Assembly: GCA_902774275.1 (NCBI GenBank)
Contig: CACYHN010000006.1
Location: 1 to 49,023, forward strand
DNA length: 49,023 nt
Source: an uncultured Bacteroidales bacterium
GTDB lineage: Bacteria; Bacteroidota; Bacteroidia; Bacteroidales; Bacteroidaceae
Reading direction: 5' to 3'
The notes beneath the pieces were generated by a model. It saw nothing but the letters and a program-made list of their open reading frames with translations, was not told where the DNA came from and did no database searches. The position numbers and the translations under genes are program-made. Below are positions 1 through 7,103 of the stretch, in pieces (position 1 is the first letter of the stretch; every line of letters begins with the position of its first letter).

Positions 1-1
1 C

Positions 2-1210
2 ATACAGAAACTCAACAACGAGTTCCGTGAGTATGACTTCAAGAAGAACATGGAGGCCAAGATAGCCATCTGCGAGGAGGCTGAGAAACTGGCCGATGAG
101 GCTGACATAGTGGCTGCGTTCCGCAAGCTCCAGAAACTGCATCAGGATTACCGTGAGACAGGCCCCGTATCAAAGGAGTCCAGAGAGGAGATCTGGAACA
201 GGTTCAAGACGGCATCGACAGTAATAAACAAACGTCACCAGCAGCATTTTGAGCAGCTTAAGGAGAAGGAGAAAGAGAACCTTGACCAGAAGACTGTTAT
301 CTGTGAACTTCTTGAGGGTATTGAGTTTGATAAACTCACCACATTCCAGAGCTGGAATGACAAGACACAGGAGGTGCTGGCCCTGCAGAAGAAATGGAAA
401 GACATAGGTTTTGCTCCCGCCAAGCAGAACCAGAAGATTTTTGAGCGTTTCCGCGCAGCTTGTGATGTTTTCTTCAGCCGTAAGGGTGAGTTCTTCAAGC
501 AGGCCAAGACTGATATGACCGCTAACCTTGAACGTAAGACCGCTCTCTGTGAGCAGGCTGAGGCCCTCAAGGAGAGTACAGACTGGAAGGCTACCGGTGA
601 TAAACTGGCAGAGTTGCAGAAACAGTGGCGTGAGATAGGTCCCGTTCAGAAGAAATATACCAATACCATCTGGAAGCGATTTATCGGCGCATGTGACTAT
701 TTCTATGAGCAGCGTGACAAGAATACCTCATCCAAGAAACATGAGGAGAACGCCAACCTGGCAGCCAAGAAGGAGATCATTGCCAAACTCAAGGCCTTTG
801 ATGCAGCAAACCTTTCGGATGATGACACTCAGACTATCCAGCAGCTCATTGATGAGTGGAACGGAATAGGATTCGTACCGTTCAAGGCCAAGGATAAGAT
901 TGCTGCAGAATTCAAGGCCGTGGTTGATTCATTCGGCGGTGCAGTGAGCACCAGGCGTAACCGCCAGTCACAGCGTGGCGGTGCAGCCCGTGACGCAGGT
1001 TCACCACGTGAGCGCCTGCAGCGTCAGTATGAGCAGAAAAAGAGCGAGATCCAGACCTATGAGAACAATCTGGGCTTCATGAACGCTTCCAGCAAGACCG
1101 GCAACGGCTTTGTTGACGCCATCAAGGCCAAGATTGAGACTCTCAAGCAGGAGGCCGATGAGCTGCTTGCCCAGATCAAGGCACTGGATGCGGAAGAAAT
1201 TGAGAATTGA
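2..1210 (+). CDS. DUF349 domain protein (5' end outside window)
   Basis: The frame is open from base 2, upstream of the first in-window ATG at 50, so this is the C-terminal ~402 residues of a longer protein. Helical, charge-rich repeats of about 70 residues recur with a W-K-x-I-G or W-R-E-I-G signature (for example WKDIGF, WREIGPV, WNGIGF) followed by a F-R-x-x-C-D-x-F-F segment. This is the DUF349 pattern. DUF349 proteins of Bacteroidetes are long coiled-coil-like cytoplasmic proteins of unknown function. The last ~70 residues are Arg/Gln-rich then coiled coil. The terminal residues I-E-N-stop are encoded by the first unit of the adjacent heptamer repeat array, so the end of the protein appears to have been set by that repeat. 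No function is assigned beyond the family. Confidence 0.85.
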   Translation: MQKLNNEFREYDFKKNMEAKIAICEEAEKLADEADIVAAFRKLQKLHQDYRETGPVSKESREEIWNRFKTASTVINKRHQQHFEQLKEKEKENLDQKTVICELLEGIEFDKLTTFQSWNDKTQEVLALQKKWKDIGFAPAKQNQKIFERFRAACDVFFSRKGEFFKQAKTDMTANLERKTALCEQAEALKESTDWKATGDKLAELQKQWREIGPVQKKYTNTIWKRFIGACDYFYEQRDKNTSSKKHEENANLAAKKEIIAKLKAFDAANLSDDDTQTIQQLIDEWNGIGFVPFKAKDKIAAEFKAVVDSFGGAVSTRRNRQSQRGGAARDAGSPRERLQRQYEQKKSEIQTYENNLGFMNASSKTGNGFVDAIKAKIETLKQEADELLAQIKALDAEEIEN

Positions 1211-1327
1211 AAATTGAAAATTGAAAATTGTAAAAAACGGGCGAAAATTTTTTCGCTCGTTTTTTAATGTCGCGGGTTTAACGCAGGTGCTTGTTAATTT
1301 TCAATTTTCAATTCTCAATTCTCAATT
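1200..1327. repeat. Heptamer-flanked bidirectional terminator element, copy A1
   Basis: The left arm is about 4.4 units of TTGAAAA (outermost TTGAGAA); the right arm at about 1296-1327 is the inverted array TTTTCAA/TTCTCAA. In the middle, 1232-1247 pairs with 1250-1265 (16 bp, one G.T) to form an A-run/GC/T-run hairpin that would terminate transcription in both directions. Right of it lies an asymmetric core, AATGTCGCGGG followed by TTAACGCAGGTGCTTG. The element separates convergent genes and is shared with copies at 16383-16502 and 33826-33940. Confidence 0.85.
1232..1265. terminator. Bidirectional intrinsic terminator in element A1
   Basis: The left arm is A6-CGGGCG-A4 and the right arm T4-CGCTCG-T6, with a 2-nt loop. 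Read on either strand, a GC-containing stem is followed by a U-run. It would end the DUF349 transcript on the plus strand and the sugar operon on the minus strand. Confidence 0.7.
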
Positions 1328-2341
1328 AAATTCGACCAGAATTCTAAAGACCTTGCCGGGGGCCTCCACCCACTTCTGCATGGCGGCGAGAGCCTCTTCG
1401 GGCTTTACTACAGCCGATATGAGCTCATCCTTGGGGCAGGTGCCGCGCTGCAGATAGCGTATTACGGCCTCAAAATCTGACGGCATGGCGTTGCGGGATC
1501 CGTGGATGTTTATCTCCTTCTTTACAAAGAGGCCGGTATGGAAGGTTACGTCATTCTTGGAGTAGCCTATGCAGACTACACGCCCGGAGAATGCTACCTC
1601 ATCAATGGCAGCCTGATATGTGGGTACGCTACCTACGGCCTCAACCACTACGGTGGGGCCCAATCCATTGGTCAATCCGGTTAATTCAGTATGTAAATCC
1701 TGTTCCTTTGAGTTTATTGTGTAGCTTGCTCCGAGCCTTTTGGCCAGAGCCAGTTTCTCATTATCCAGATCCACGGCTATGACGGTGGCGCCGCGCAGGG
1801 AAGCGCGTACAATTGCACCTACGCCAATCATTCCGCAACCAAATACCAGCACTGTATCAGAATCAGTAACCTTTGCACGTGAAACGGCGTGGAAACCTAC
1901 GCTCATAGGCTCAATCAGAGCGCAGTCACGCAGTGCTATGCCAGGTGCCGGAATCACTTTTGTCCAAGGCAATACCATGTAGTCACGCATCGCTCCGTCA
2001 CGCTGAACGCCTAATGTCTCATTGAACTCACAGGCGTTTGGGTGGCCGCTGCGGCATGCGGCGCAATGTCCGCAGTTGGTGTAAGGATTGACCGTTACTG
2101 TCATACCGGGCTTAAGGATATCGGGTACATCAGGGCCTACGCTCTCAATGGTAGCTCCTATCTCGTGACCGGGAATGACTGCCTCCTTGGCCATCAGGTT
2201 GCGGCCCAGGAATGTGTTAAGGTCTGATCCGCAAAATCCTACGTATCCTATCTTGAGGAGCACTTCACCCTGACCGGCCTGCGGCTTCTGGGCCTCCTCT
2301 ACTATCATTTTACCCTGTTCGGGTATTCTTATTTGTCTCAT
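1322..2341 (-). CDS. Zinc-dependent medium-chain dehydrogenase (sugar-acid/polyol type)
   Basis: This is a 339-residue MDR-family alcohol dehydrogenase. Visible features are the catalytic zinc region GFCGSD and GHEIGATIE, the structural zinc lobe with four cysteines (NCGHCAACRSGHPNACE), and a Rossmann motif GCGMIGVGAI. Its general layout resembles L-galactonate/L-idonate 5-dehydrogenases such as E. coli LgoD (family recollection). It is the last gene of a minus-strand operon with an aldo/keto reductase, a lactonase-like amidohydrolase and a FucP permease, so oxidation of the sugar acid made by those enzymes (L-fuconate, L-galactonate, or the 2-keto-3-deoxy acid) is the likely role. The 57-bp gap to the upstream permease is almost all heptamer array. 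Its stop codon TGA lies inside a heptamer of element A1. Exact substrate is unknown. Confidence 0.8.
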   Translation of the reverse strand: MRQIRIPEQGKMIVEEAQKPQAGQGEVLLKIGYVGFCGSDLNTFLGRNLMAKEAVIPGHEIGATIESVGPDVPDILKPGMTVTVNPYTNCGHCAACRSGHPNACEFNETLGVQRDGAMRDYMVLPWTKVIPAPGIALRDCALIEPMSVGFHAVSRAKVTDSDTVLVFGCGMIGVGAIVRASLRGATVIAVDLDNEKLALAKRLGASYTINSKEQDLHTELTGLTNGLGPTVVVEAVGSVPTYQAAIDEVAFSGRVVCIGYSKNDVTFHTGLFVKKEINIHGSRNAMPSDFEAVIRYLQRGTCPKDELISAVVKPEEALAAMQKWVEAPGKVFRILVEFN

Positions 2342-2349
2342 TTATTTGT

Positions 2350-2400
2350 TTTTCAATTTTCAATTTTCAATTTTCAATTTTCAATTTTCAATTTTCAATT
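2350..2400. repeat. Heptamer array (TTTTCAA)7, copy B1
   Basis: Seven perfect tandem copies of TTTTCAA (2350-2398) are followed by TT. It fills the gap between the permease and the dehydrogenase of the sugar operon. It uses the same heptamer as elements A1-A3 but has no hairpin and no inverted partner. Confidence 0.95.
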
Positions 2401-3613
2401 AGTCCTTGACTATGTGTCCTTTCCACCCATACCAAGCACAAACCGCAAAGCAAACCAGCGGTATTAAGTATGCTATATTGGGGTTGGACATGGACTTCTG
2501 TACATATGCAGTAAGTAATGGCAGTATGGAGTTACCCACAATTGCCATAACCAGAAATGCCGAACCACTCTTGGTATCACCCTTGAGGTCGGTGAGTGCC
2601 AGTGAAAACTGGGTGGGGTACATGATAGACATGAAGAATGATATGCCCATCATGGCATATACGGCAGCCTTGCCGCCTACTATGCATACTACTACGCAGA
2701 GCAGCACATTGGCAATACCGTAGAAAACCAGCATGTTCTCCGGGCGGAACTTGACCATAAGTGTGGTGCCTACCCATCGGCCTAAAAGGAAGAACAGCAT
2801 GTAGAACCCGAAGAATGTGGTGGCCTGGCTGTTGGTCATGCCCACATAGTTGATGCAATACACCAGGAACAGGCTGTTGACGGCAGTCTGGCCTCCGTTG
2901 TAGAAAAACTGGGCTATTACGCCGTTGCGCAGGTGGCTGCGTTTGAGAACCTTGAATGATATAAGTTTGGTGTTGCTGTCATCGGCATCCTCTGCCTGTA
3001 TGCGGGGCAGGTGGGTAAAGATGAATACCACCGCAATGACTATGAGCACTATGGCGAATATGGCGTATGTCATGCGGAATGTGTGAATCTCCTGCTCAGC
3101 AGTGCGGGTGGCTTCGGTGCCCAGAATGATCTTGCTAAGGAACATGGCGGCAATGAATGCTCCCAGTCCGTTGAATGCCTGGGCAAGGTTGAGGCGGCGC
3201 GGTGCCGTGGCGGGGTCACCCAGTTCTGTCACGTAAGGGTTGGCGGCAGTCTCAAGGAAACACATGCCTATGGCCACGATAAAGAATGCGCACAGGTAAA
3301 GCGGAAAACTGTGCATGCGTGTTACGGGCATGAACAGCAGTCCGCCTACAGCGGCTATAAGCAGTCCCAATACTATGCCGGCCTTGTAGCTGAAACGCTT
3401 CATGAACATGGCTATAGGTATGGGGAACAGGAAATAGGCAAACCAATATGAGGTCTCCACAAACTCTGCCTTGGCCTGGTCTATATCAAACAGTGTCATC
3501 ATCTTTTTGACAACCGATGACAGCAGGTTGTTGCTGATTGCCCAAAGGAAAAACAGGCAGATTACCATTGACAGTGCAACGGTAAAGGTCTTTGATTTCT
3601 GATTATTGCTCAT
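2399..3613 (-). CDS. FucP-like sugar:proton symporter (MFS)
   Basis: This 404-residue MFS permease has about 12 hydrophobic segments and the FucP family hallmarks FFLWAISNNL near the N-terminus, CFLETAANPY (which holds the Glu that couples protons in E. coli FucP) and NLAQAFNG. Expected substrate is L-fucose or a related L-sugar; it acts in the inner membrane. Alignment by eye with E. coli FucP puts Ser where FucP has the essential Asp46 (NNLNDI becomes NNLLSS). The start overlaps the stop of the upstream amidohydrolase by four bases (ATGA), so translation is probably coupled. Could also carry L-galactose, glucose/galactose or another hexose; the FucP clade is diverse in Bacteroidetes. Confidence 0.88.
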   Translation of the reverse strand: MSNNQKSKTFTVALSMVICLFFLWAISNNLLSSVVKKMMTLFDIDQAKAEFVETSYWFAYFLFPIPIAMFMKRFSYKAGIVLGLLIAAVGGLLFMPVTRMHSFPLYLCAFFIVAIGMCFLETAANPYVTELGDPATAPRRLNLAQAFNGLGAFIAAMFLSKIILGTEATRTAEQEIHTFRMTYAIFAIVLIVIAVVFIFTHLPRIQAEDADDSNTKLISFKVLKRSHLRNGVIAQFFYNGGQTAVNSLFLVYCINYVGMTNSQATTFFGFYMLFFLLGRWVGTTLMVKFRPENMLVFYGIANVLLCVVVCIVGGKAAVYAMMGISFFMSIMYPTQFSLALTDLKGDTKSGSAFLVMAIVGNSILPLLTAYVQKSMSNPNIAYLIPLVCFAVCAWYGWKGHIVKD

Positions 3614-4527
3614 TCTGACATGTTTTTAATGTAAGGTAAATCTATTTCAGTGTTGATATCGTAGAACTTTACGGCGTTCATGCCAAGGAACAGTTCCTTC
3701 TCTTGCTCCGTCAGTTCATTTGTCTTAAGTATGAAATCGTATGACATCCGATATGTGATGGCGGTGATGGTGCGGGGGTAGTCTGATCCCCACATCAACT
3801 TGTCCATGCCAACCTCGTCGGCTGCCTCACGAATAGCCCGGACTGCCCCTTTGAACGGGTAGAATTCATCGTTGAAAAGCCATGTTATGCCACCTGACTC
3901 TATCATCACGTTCTTGTGGCTGGCCAGGCGTATCTGTTCCATCCATCCGGGTTCGGTTACCATTCCAAAGTGACCTATCGCAATCTTAAGGTCGGGGCAT
4001 TCCTGGATTACCTCTTCAACCTCAGGTACCTGGATTGCTCCATCCTCAAGGGTTAGGGATAAGAACACTCCCTTTTGCTCCATAAGACGGAACATCTCTA
4101 TCATATCCGGACAGGTGAGGCTTACACGGCCTTGAGGAGTCTGGAGTCGATGCCCCGGTATGGCAATGCCCTTGAACCCCTGTGCTATAAGCTGCTTGGC
4201 CTGTTCCAACCATCCCTGCAGCCTGTAATCGGCCATTCCGCATACAATGAAACGGTCAGGATAACGTTTCTGTACATCGGCCAGATATTCATTTTGCAAG
4301 CCGTCAATGAACTCCTGCACCACAACGGCTGCCGTTACCTGGGCATAGTCCATGTTTGAGAGGAATATCTCTGCGGTGTTGCGCCCGTCAATGATGAACG
4401 GAGGCACCATCTGGCGCACCTCACCCATAAACAGGGAGCGCCCGTTCTCAAGGGTGCGTATGGGATATCCGTTTACAACGGTGTCCTGTCGCAGCCAAAG
4501 GTGCGAGTGTGTATCAATGATTTTCAT
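3610..4527 (-). CDS. Amidohydrolase, probable L-fucono/L-galactono-lactonase
   Basis: 305 residues starting at MKIIDTHSHLW. The ATG at 4527 overlaps the upstream stop by one base (TAATG) and is preferred over a GTG four codons earlier. It belongs to the amidohydrolase_2 family (TIM barrel): N-terminal D-T-H-S-H metal motif, a central AIGHFG segment and a late WGSDYPR segment with the catalytic Asp. The family includes 2-pyrone-4,6-dicarboxylate lactonase and L-fucono-1,5-lactonase. Sitting directly after an L-galactose/L-fucose dehydrogenase-like enzyme, it most likely hydrolyses the sugar lactone that enzyme makes. Cytoplasmic. Substrate is inferred from context, not from specificity residues. 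Confidence 0.82.
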   Translation of the reverse strand: MKIIDTHSHLWLRQDTVVNGYPIRTLENGRSLFMGEVRQMVPPFIIDGRNTAEIFLSNMDYAQVTAAVVVQEFIDGLQNEYLADVQKRYPDRFIVCGMADYRLQGWLEQAKQLIAQGFKGIAIPGHRLQTPQGRVSLTCPDMIEMFRLMEQKGVFLSLTLEDGAIQVPEVEEVIQECPDLKIAIGHFGMVTEPGWMEQIRLASHKNVMIESGGITWLFNDEFYPFKGAVRAIREAADEVGMDKLMWGSDYPRTITAITYRMSYDFILKTNELTEQEKELFLGMNAVKFYDINTEIDLPYIKNMSE

Positions 4528-5480
4528 TATGAGTTGCACCAGGTAACCCTCTGCTGGCTGCCTATGATTTCACGAACCTCAAATACCAGATCCCAGTCAA
4601 GCGGTTCCTGCACCACCTCAATATTCTTAAGTACATTGGCCGGATTTGCTGAACTGAAAAGTGTTGTTGCTATTCGCGGGTTGCTGTATGAGTATTGAAC
4701 GGCCAGTTTCTCAATTGACGTTCCCTTAGCCTTGCAGTGCTGTGCCGCCTTGGCGCAGGCTTCAACCAACGGCTTGGGTGCGGGGTGCCAGTCCGGAACT
4801 CCGCGCTCGGAGAGTAGGCCCATGGCCAGGGGTGATGCGTTGATTACGCCTATTCCCTTCTGCTCAAAGTAGCCCAGATAATCATTGAGCTTGTCATCAT
4901 TCAGGCAGAAATGGCAGAAATTGAGGATGCTCTCAACTGTTCCGGCGGGGGCGTGGTCAACCACCCACTTGATGTTCTCAAGCTGTAGGTCAGTAATACC
5001 TACGTGGCTTACTATGCCTTTTTCACGCAGTTCTACCAGTGCGGGTAGGGTCTCATCGACCACCTTCTGCAAGCCGCCAGGCAGGGCAGCCTGGAACTCA
5101 ATGTCATGAACATTGATAAGGTCTATGTGGTCAATATTGAGGCGTTCCATGCTCTCATAGACGCTCTCAGTGGCACGCTTGGCACTGTAATCCCAAGTGT
5201 TCACACCGTCCTTGCCGTAACGGCCCACCTTGGTGGAAAGGAAGTATTTGCTGCGCGGAATCTCCTTGAGTGCCTTGCCAAGCACTGTCTCAGCCTTGTA
5301 ATGGCCGTAGTAGGGTGATACGTCAATAAAGTTCAGACCGTTGTCAACTGCCGTAAATACAGCCTCAATCGCTTTTTTCTCATTAATCTCATGAAAGACT
5401 CCGCCAAGTGATGATGCGCCAAATGCCAGACGGGCCACTTTCATTCCGGTCTTGCCGATTTCATTGTATTTCAAACTCAT
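4527..5480 (-). CDS. Aldo/keto reductase, L-galactose/L-fucose dehydrogenase-like
   Basis: 317 residues of the AKR fold with a recognisable catalytic tetrad: Asp in NFIDVSPYYG, Tyr in the same motif, Lys in STKVGRYG and His in NVHDIEF. Stretches such as FGASSLGGVF, SPYYGHYKAETVLGKALK, VINASPLAMGLLSERG and PDWHPAPK closely recall plant L-galactose dehydrogenase and bacterial L-fucose dehydrogenases. The predicted reaction is NAD(P)-dependent oxidation of an L-sugar (L-fucose is 6-deoxy-L-galactose) to the lactone. It is the first gene of the operon; the next gene overlaps its stop by one base. A TATATTTG box at 5512-5519 lies upstream, next to a heptamer array. Confidence 0.87.
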   Translation of the reverse strand: MSLKYNEIGKTGMKVARLAFGASSLGGVFHEINEKKAIEAVFTAVDNGLNFIDVSPYYGHYKAETVLGKALKEIPRSKYFLSTKVGRYGKDGVNTWDYSAKRATESVYESMERLNIDHIDLINVHDIEFQAALPGGLQKVVDETLPALVELREKGIVSHVGITDLQLENIKWVVDHAPAGTVESILNFCHFCLNDDKLNDYLGYFEQKGIGVINASPLAMGLLSERGVPDWHPAPKPLVEACAKAAQHCKAKGTSIEKLAVQYSYSNPRIATTLFSSANPANVLKNIEVVQEPLDWDLVFEVREIIGSQQRVTWCNS

Positions 5481-5511
5481 AAGGTTAATATAATTAGGTT
5501 AGTAATTTACG

Positions 5512-5519
5512 CAAATATA
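5512..5519 (-). promoter_or_regulatory. Candidate -7 box of the sugar-oxidation operon
   Basis: Minus-strand TATATTTG fits the Bacteroidetes TAnnTTTG -7 consensus and ends 31 nt before the aldo/keto reductase ATG. No clear -33 TTTG is present; the place where it should lie is inside the heptamer array, which reads TTGAAAA on this strand. Confidence 0.5.
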
Positions 5520-5523
5520 TTAA

Positions 5524-5560
5524 TTTTCAATTTTCAATTTTCAATTTTCAATTTTCAATT
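5524..5560. repeat. Heptamer array (TTTTCAA)5, copy B2
   Basis: Five tandem TTTTCAA units occupy 5524-5558, followed by TT. The array overlaps the 3' end of ispH, whose last codons I-E-N-stop it encodes, and abuts the sugar-operon promoter. Together with A1 it brackets the four-gene operon. Confidence 0.95.
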
Positions 5561-6411
5561 GAAAGAATATAATCTCTACACTCCTCCATAAGCCACTTAG
5601 GCGTAGAAGTAGCACCGCAGATTCCCACAGATTCCACTCCATCAAGCCATTTGAAAACGATATCCTCCTTACCTTCAATCATATATGATTTGGGGTTTAC
5701 ATTCAGGCATTCATTGAACAGCACCTTGCCGTTGGAACTCTTGCGCCCCGATACGAAAAGTATTATATCATGTCGGATGGCAAACTCACGTATGTTCTCA
5801 CGACGGTGTGACACCTGTCCGCATACTGTGTTGTTATGAATGAACTTGCGGTCAGATGGAACACGTTCCGCAATCTTCTCAATAAGCTGGTTGTAGCTGG
5901 ATGCTGATTTTGTAGTCTGTGAATAGAGGAATATGTCCTTTTTGAAGTCAATACGTTCTATTTCATCTATTGATTCAATAACGGTGGCGGTGCCATCGGT
6001 CTGTCCTACCAGACCCAATACCTCAGCGTGGCCTTTCTGGCCGAATATGATGATCTGCTGTGTGGATGGGTCAAGTTCCTGATATTGACGGTGGATGCGC
6101 TGCTGGAGCTTGAGCACCACAGGGCAGGTGGCGTCAATCAGTGTAATGCCGTTCTTGGTGGCGGTTGAATAGGTGGATGGAGGTTCTCCGTGGGCGCGCA
6201 ACAGGACTCTGGCCTTACATAAATCCTTGAATTCATCGTGGTTTATTGTCTTGAGGCCGAGTTTCTGCAGGCGGCTGCATTCTATGCCGTTGTGAACGAT
6301 ATCACCTAAGCAATATAGTTCATCACCCTTGCGCAGTTCCTCCTCTGCCTTGTTTATGGCAGAGAGCACTCCAAAGCAGAATCCTGATTCGTTGTCAATC
6401 TCAACGCGCAT
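5548..6411 (-). CDS. ispH: 4-hydroxy-3-methylbut-2-enyl diphosphate reductase
   Basis: IspH (LytB) performs the last step of the MEP isoprenoid pathway, reducing HMBPP to IPP and DMAPP with a [4Fe-4S] cluster. With the start at 6411 (MRVEIDNESGFCFGV) the protein has 287 residues and the three cluster cysteines fall at C12 (GFCFGV), C96 (DATCPVV) and C197 (NTVCGQVSHRRE). An in-frame extension to 6456 would overlap cmk and is rejected. It starts 5 nt after the cmk stop, in a porQ-cmk-ispH operon. The C-terminal I-E-N-stop is encoded by heptamer array B2. Its product feeds the polyprenyl synthase encoded at 9183. Confidence 0.96.
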   Translation of the reverse strand: MRVEIDNESGFCFGVLSAINKAEEELRKGDELYCLGDIVHNGIECSRLQKLGLKTINHDEFKDLCKARVLLRAHGEPPSTYSTATKNGITLIDATCPVVLKLQQRIHRQYQELDPSTQQIIIFGQKGHAEVLGLVGQTDGTATVIESIDEIERIDFKKDIFLYSQTTKSASSYNQLIEKIAERVPSDRKFIHNNTVCGQVSHRRENIREFAIRHDIILFVSGRKSSNGKVLFNECLNVNPKSYMIEGKEDIVFKWLDGVESVGICGATSTPKWLMEECRDYILSIEN

Positions 6412-6416
6412 CGTTT

Positions 6417-7103
6417 TTAGTCTTTTGCAGCTTTGAGATATTGTTCCATGAGCCACTGGTCCTGCTCCTCAAATGTCATGTTGCTGTTGTCAAGCACGAT
6501 GGCATCATCAGCCTTGCGTAGTGGTGATACCGCACGGTGCGAGTCTATGTAGTCACGCTCGCGTACGTTCTTGAGAACCTCTTCATATACAGGGCTTTCT
6601 CCCTTGACTGTAAGTTCATCAAAACGGCGGCGTGCACGGATTTCATCACTTGCCGTTACAAAAATCTTAAGTTCTGCGTTTGGGAATACGGTGGTTCCGA
6701 TGTCACGGCCGTCCATGATAATGGCTCCGGTCTTACCCATCTCTCTCTGCAGTTCAACCATAGCTTCCCTCACAAATCCTATGGCTGATATGGGGCTGAC
6801 ATTGCCCGATACCTCCATGCCGCGTATCTGGCGCTCCACGTTCTCTCCGTTGAGTATGGTGTATTGCAATCCTTCGCTGTCATGGCCGAACGAGATATTT
6901 ATCTGAGGTAGTTCCCTGCGGAGTGATTCCTCATCAATGCCGTCTTTGCCTATGAATCCGCGGCGCATGGCATACAGTGTCACGGCGCGGTACATGGCAC
7001 CTGTATCTATATAGGTATATCCTATCTTCTTGGCGAGTGCCTTGGCCATGGTGCTCTTACCGCATGATGAATGGCCGTCCATGGCAATGATTATCTTTTT
7101 CAT
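6417..7103 (-). CDS. cmk: Cytidylate kinase
   Basis: 228 residues. The N-terminal P-loop is GHSSCGKST, followed by the (d)CMP-binding features [11 protein letters not shown] and [11 protein letters not shown], and a C-terminal [13 protein letters not shown] motif typical of bacterial Cmk. It phosphorylates CMP and dCMP to the diphosphates in the cytoplasm. The start overlaps the porQ stop by four bases and ispH follows after 5 nt. The cmk-ispH linkage is, from memory, common in Bacteroidetes. Confidence 0.97.
   Translation of the reverse strand: MKKIIIAMDGHSSCGKSTMAKALAKKIGYTYIDTGAMYRAVTLYAMRRGFIGKDGIDEESLRRELPQINISFGHDSEGLQYTILNGENVERQIRGMEVSGNVSPISAIGFVREAMVELQREMGKTGAIIMDGRDIGTTVFPNAELKIFVTASDEIRARRRFDELTVKGESPVYEEVLKNVRERDYIDSHRAVSPLRKADDAIVLDNSNMTFEEQDQWLMEQYLKAAKD

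Noticed and set aside
2350..2400. Heptamer arrays as a CRISPR array
   Set aside because: Units are 7 bp and contiguous without spacers, and no cas genes are present.
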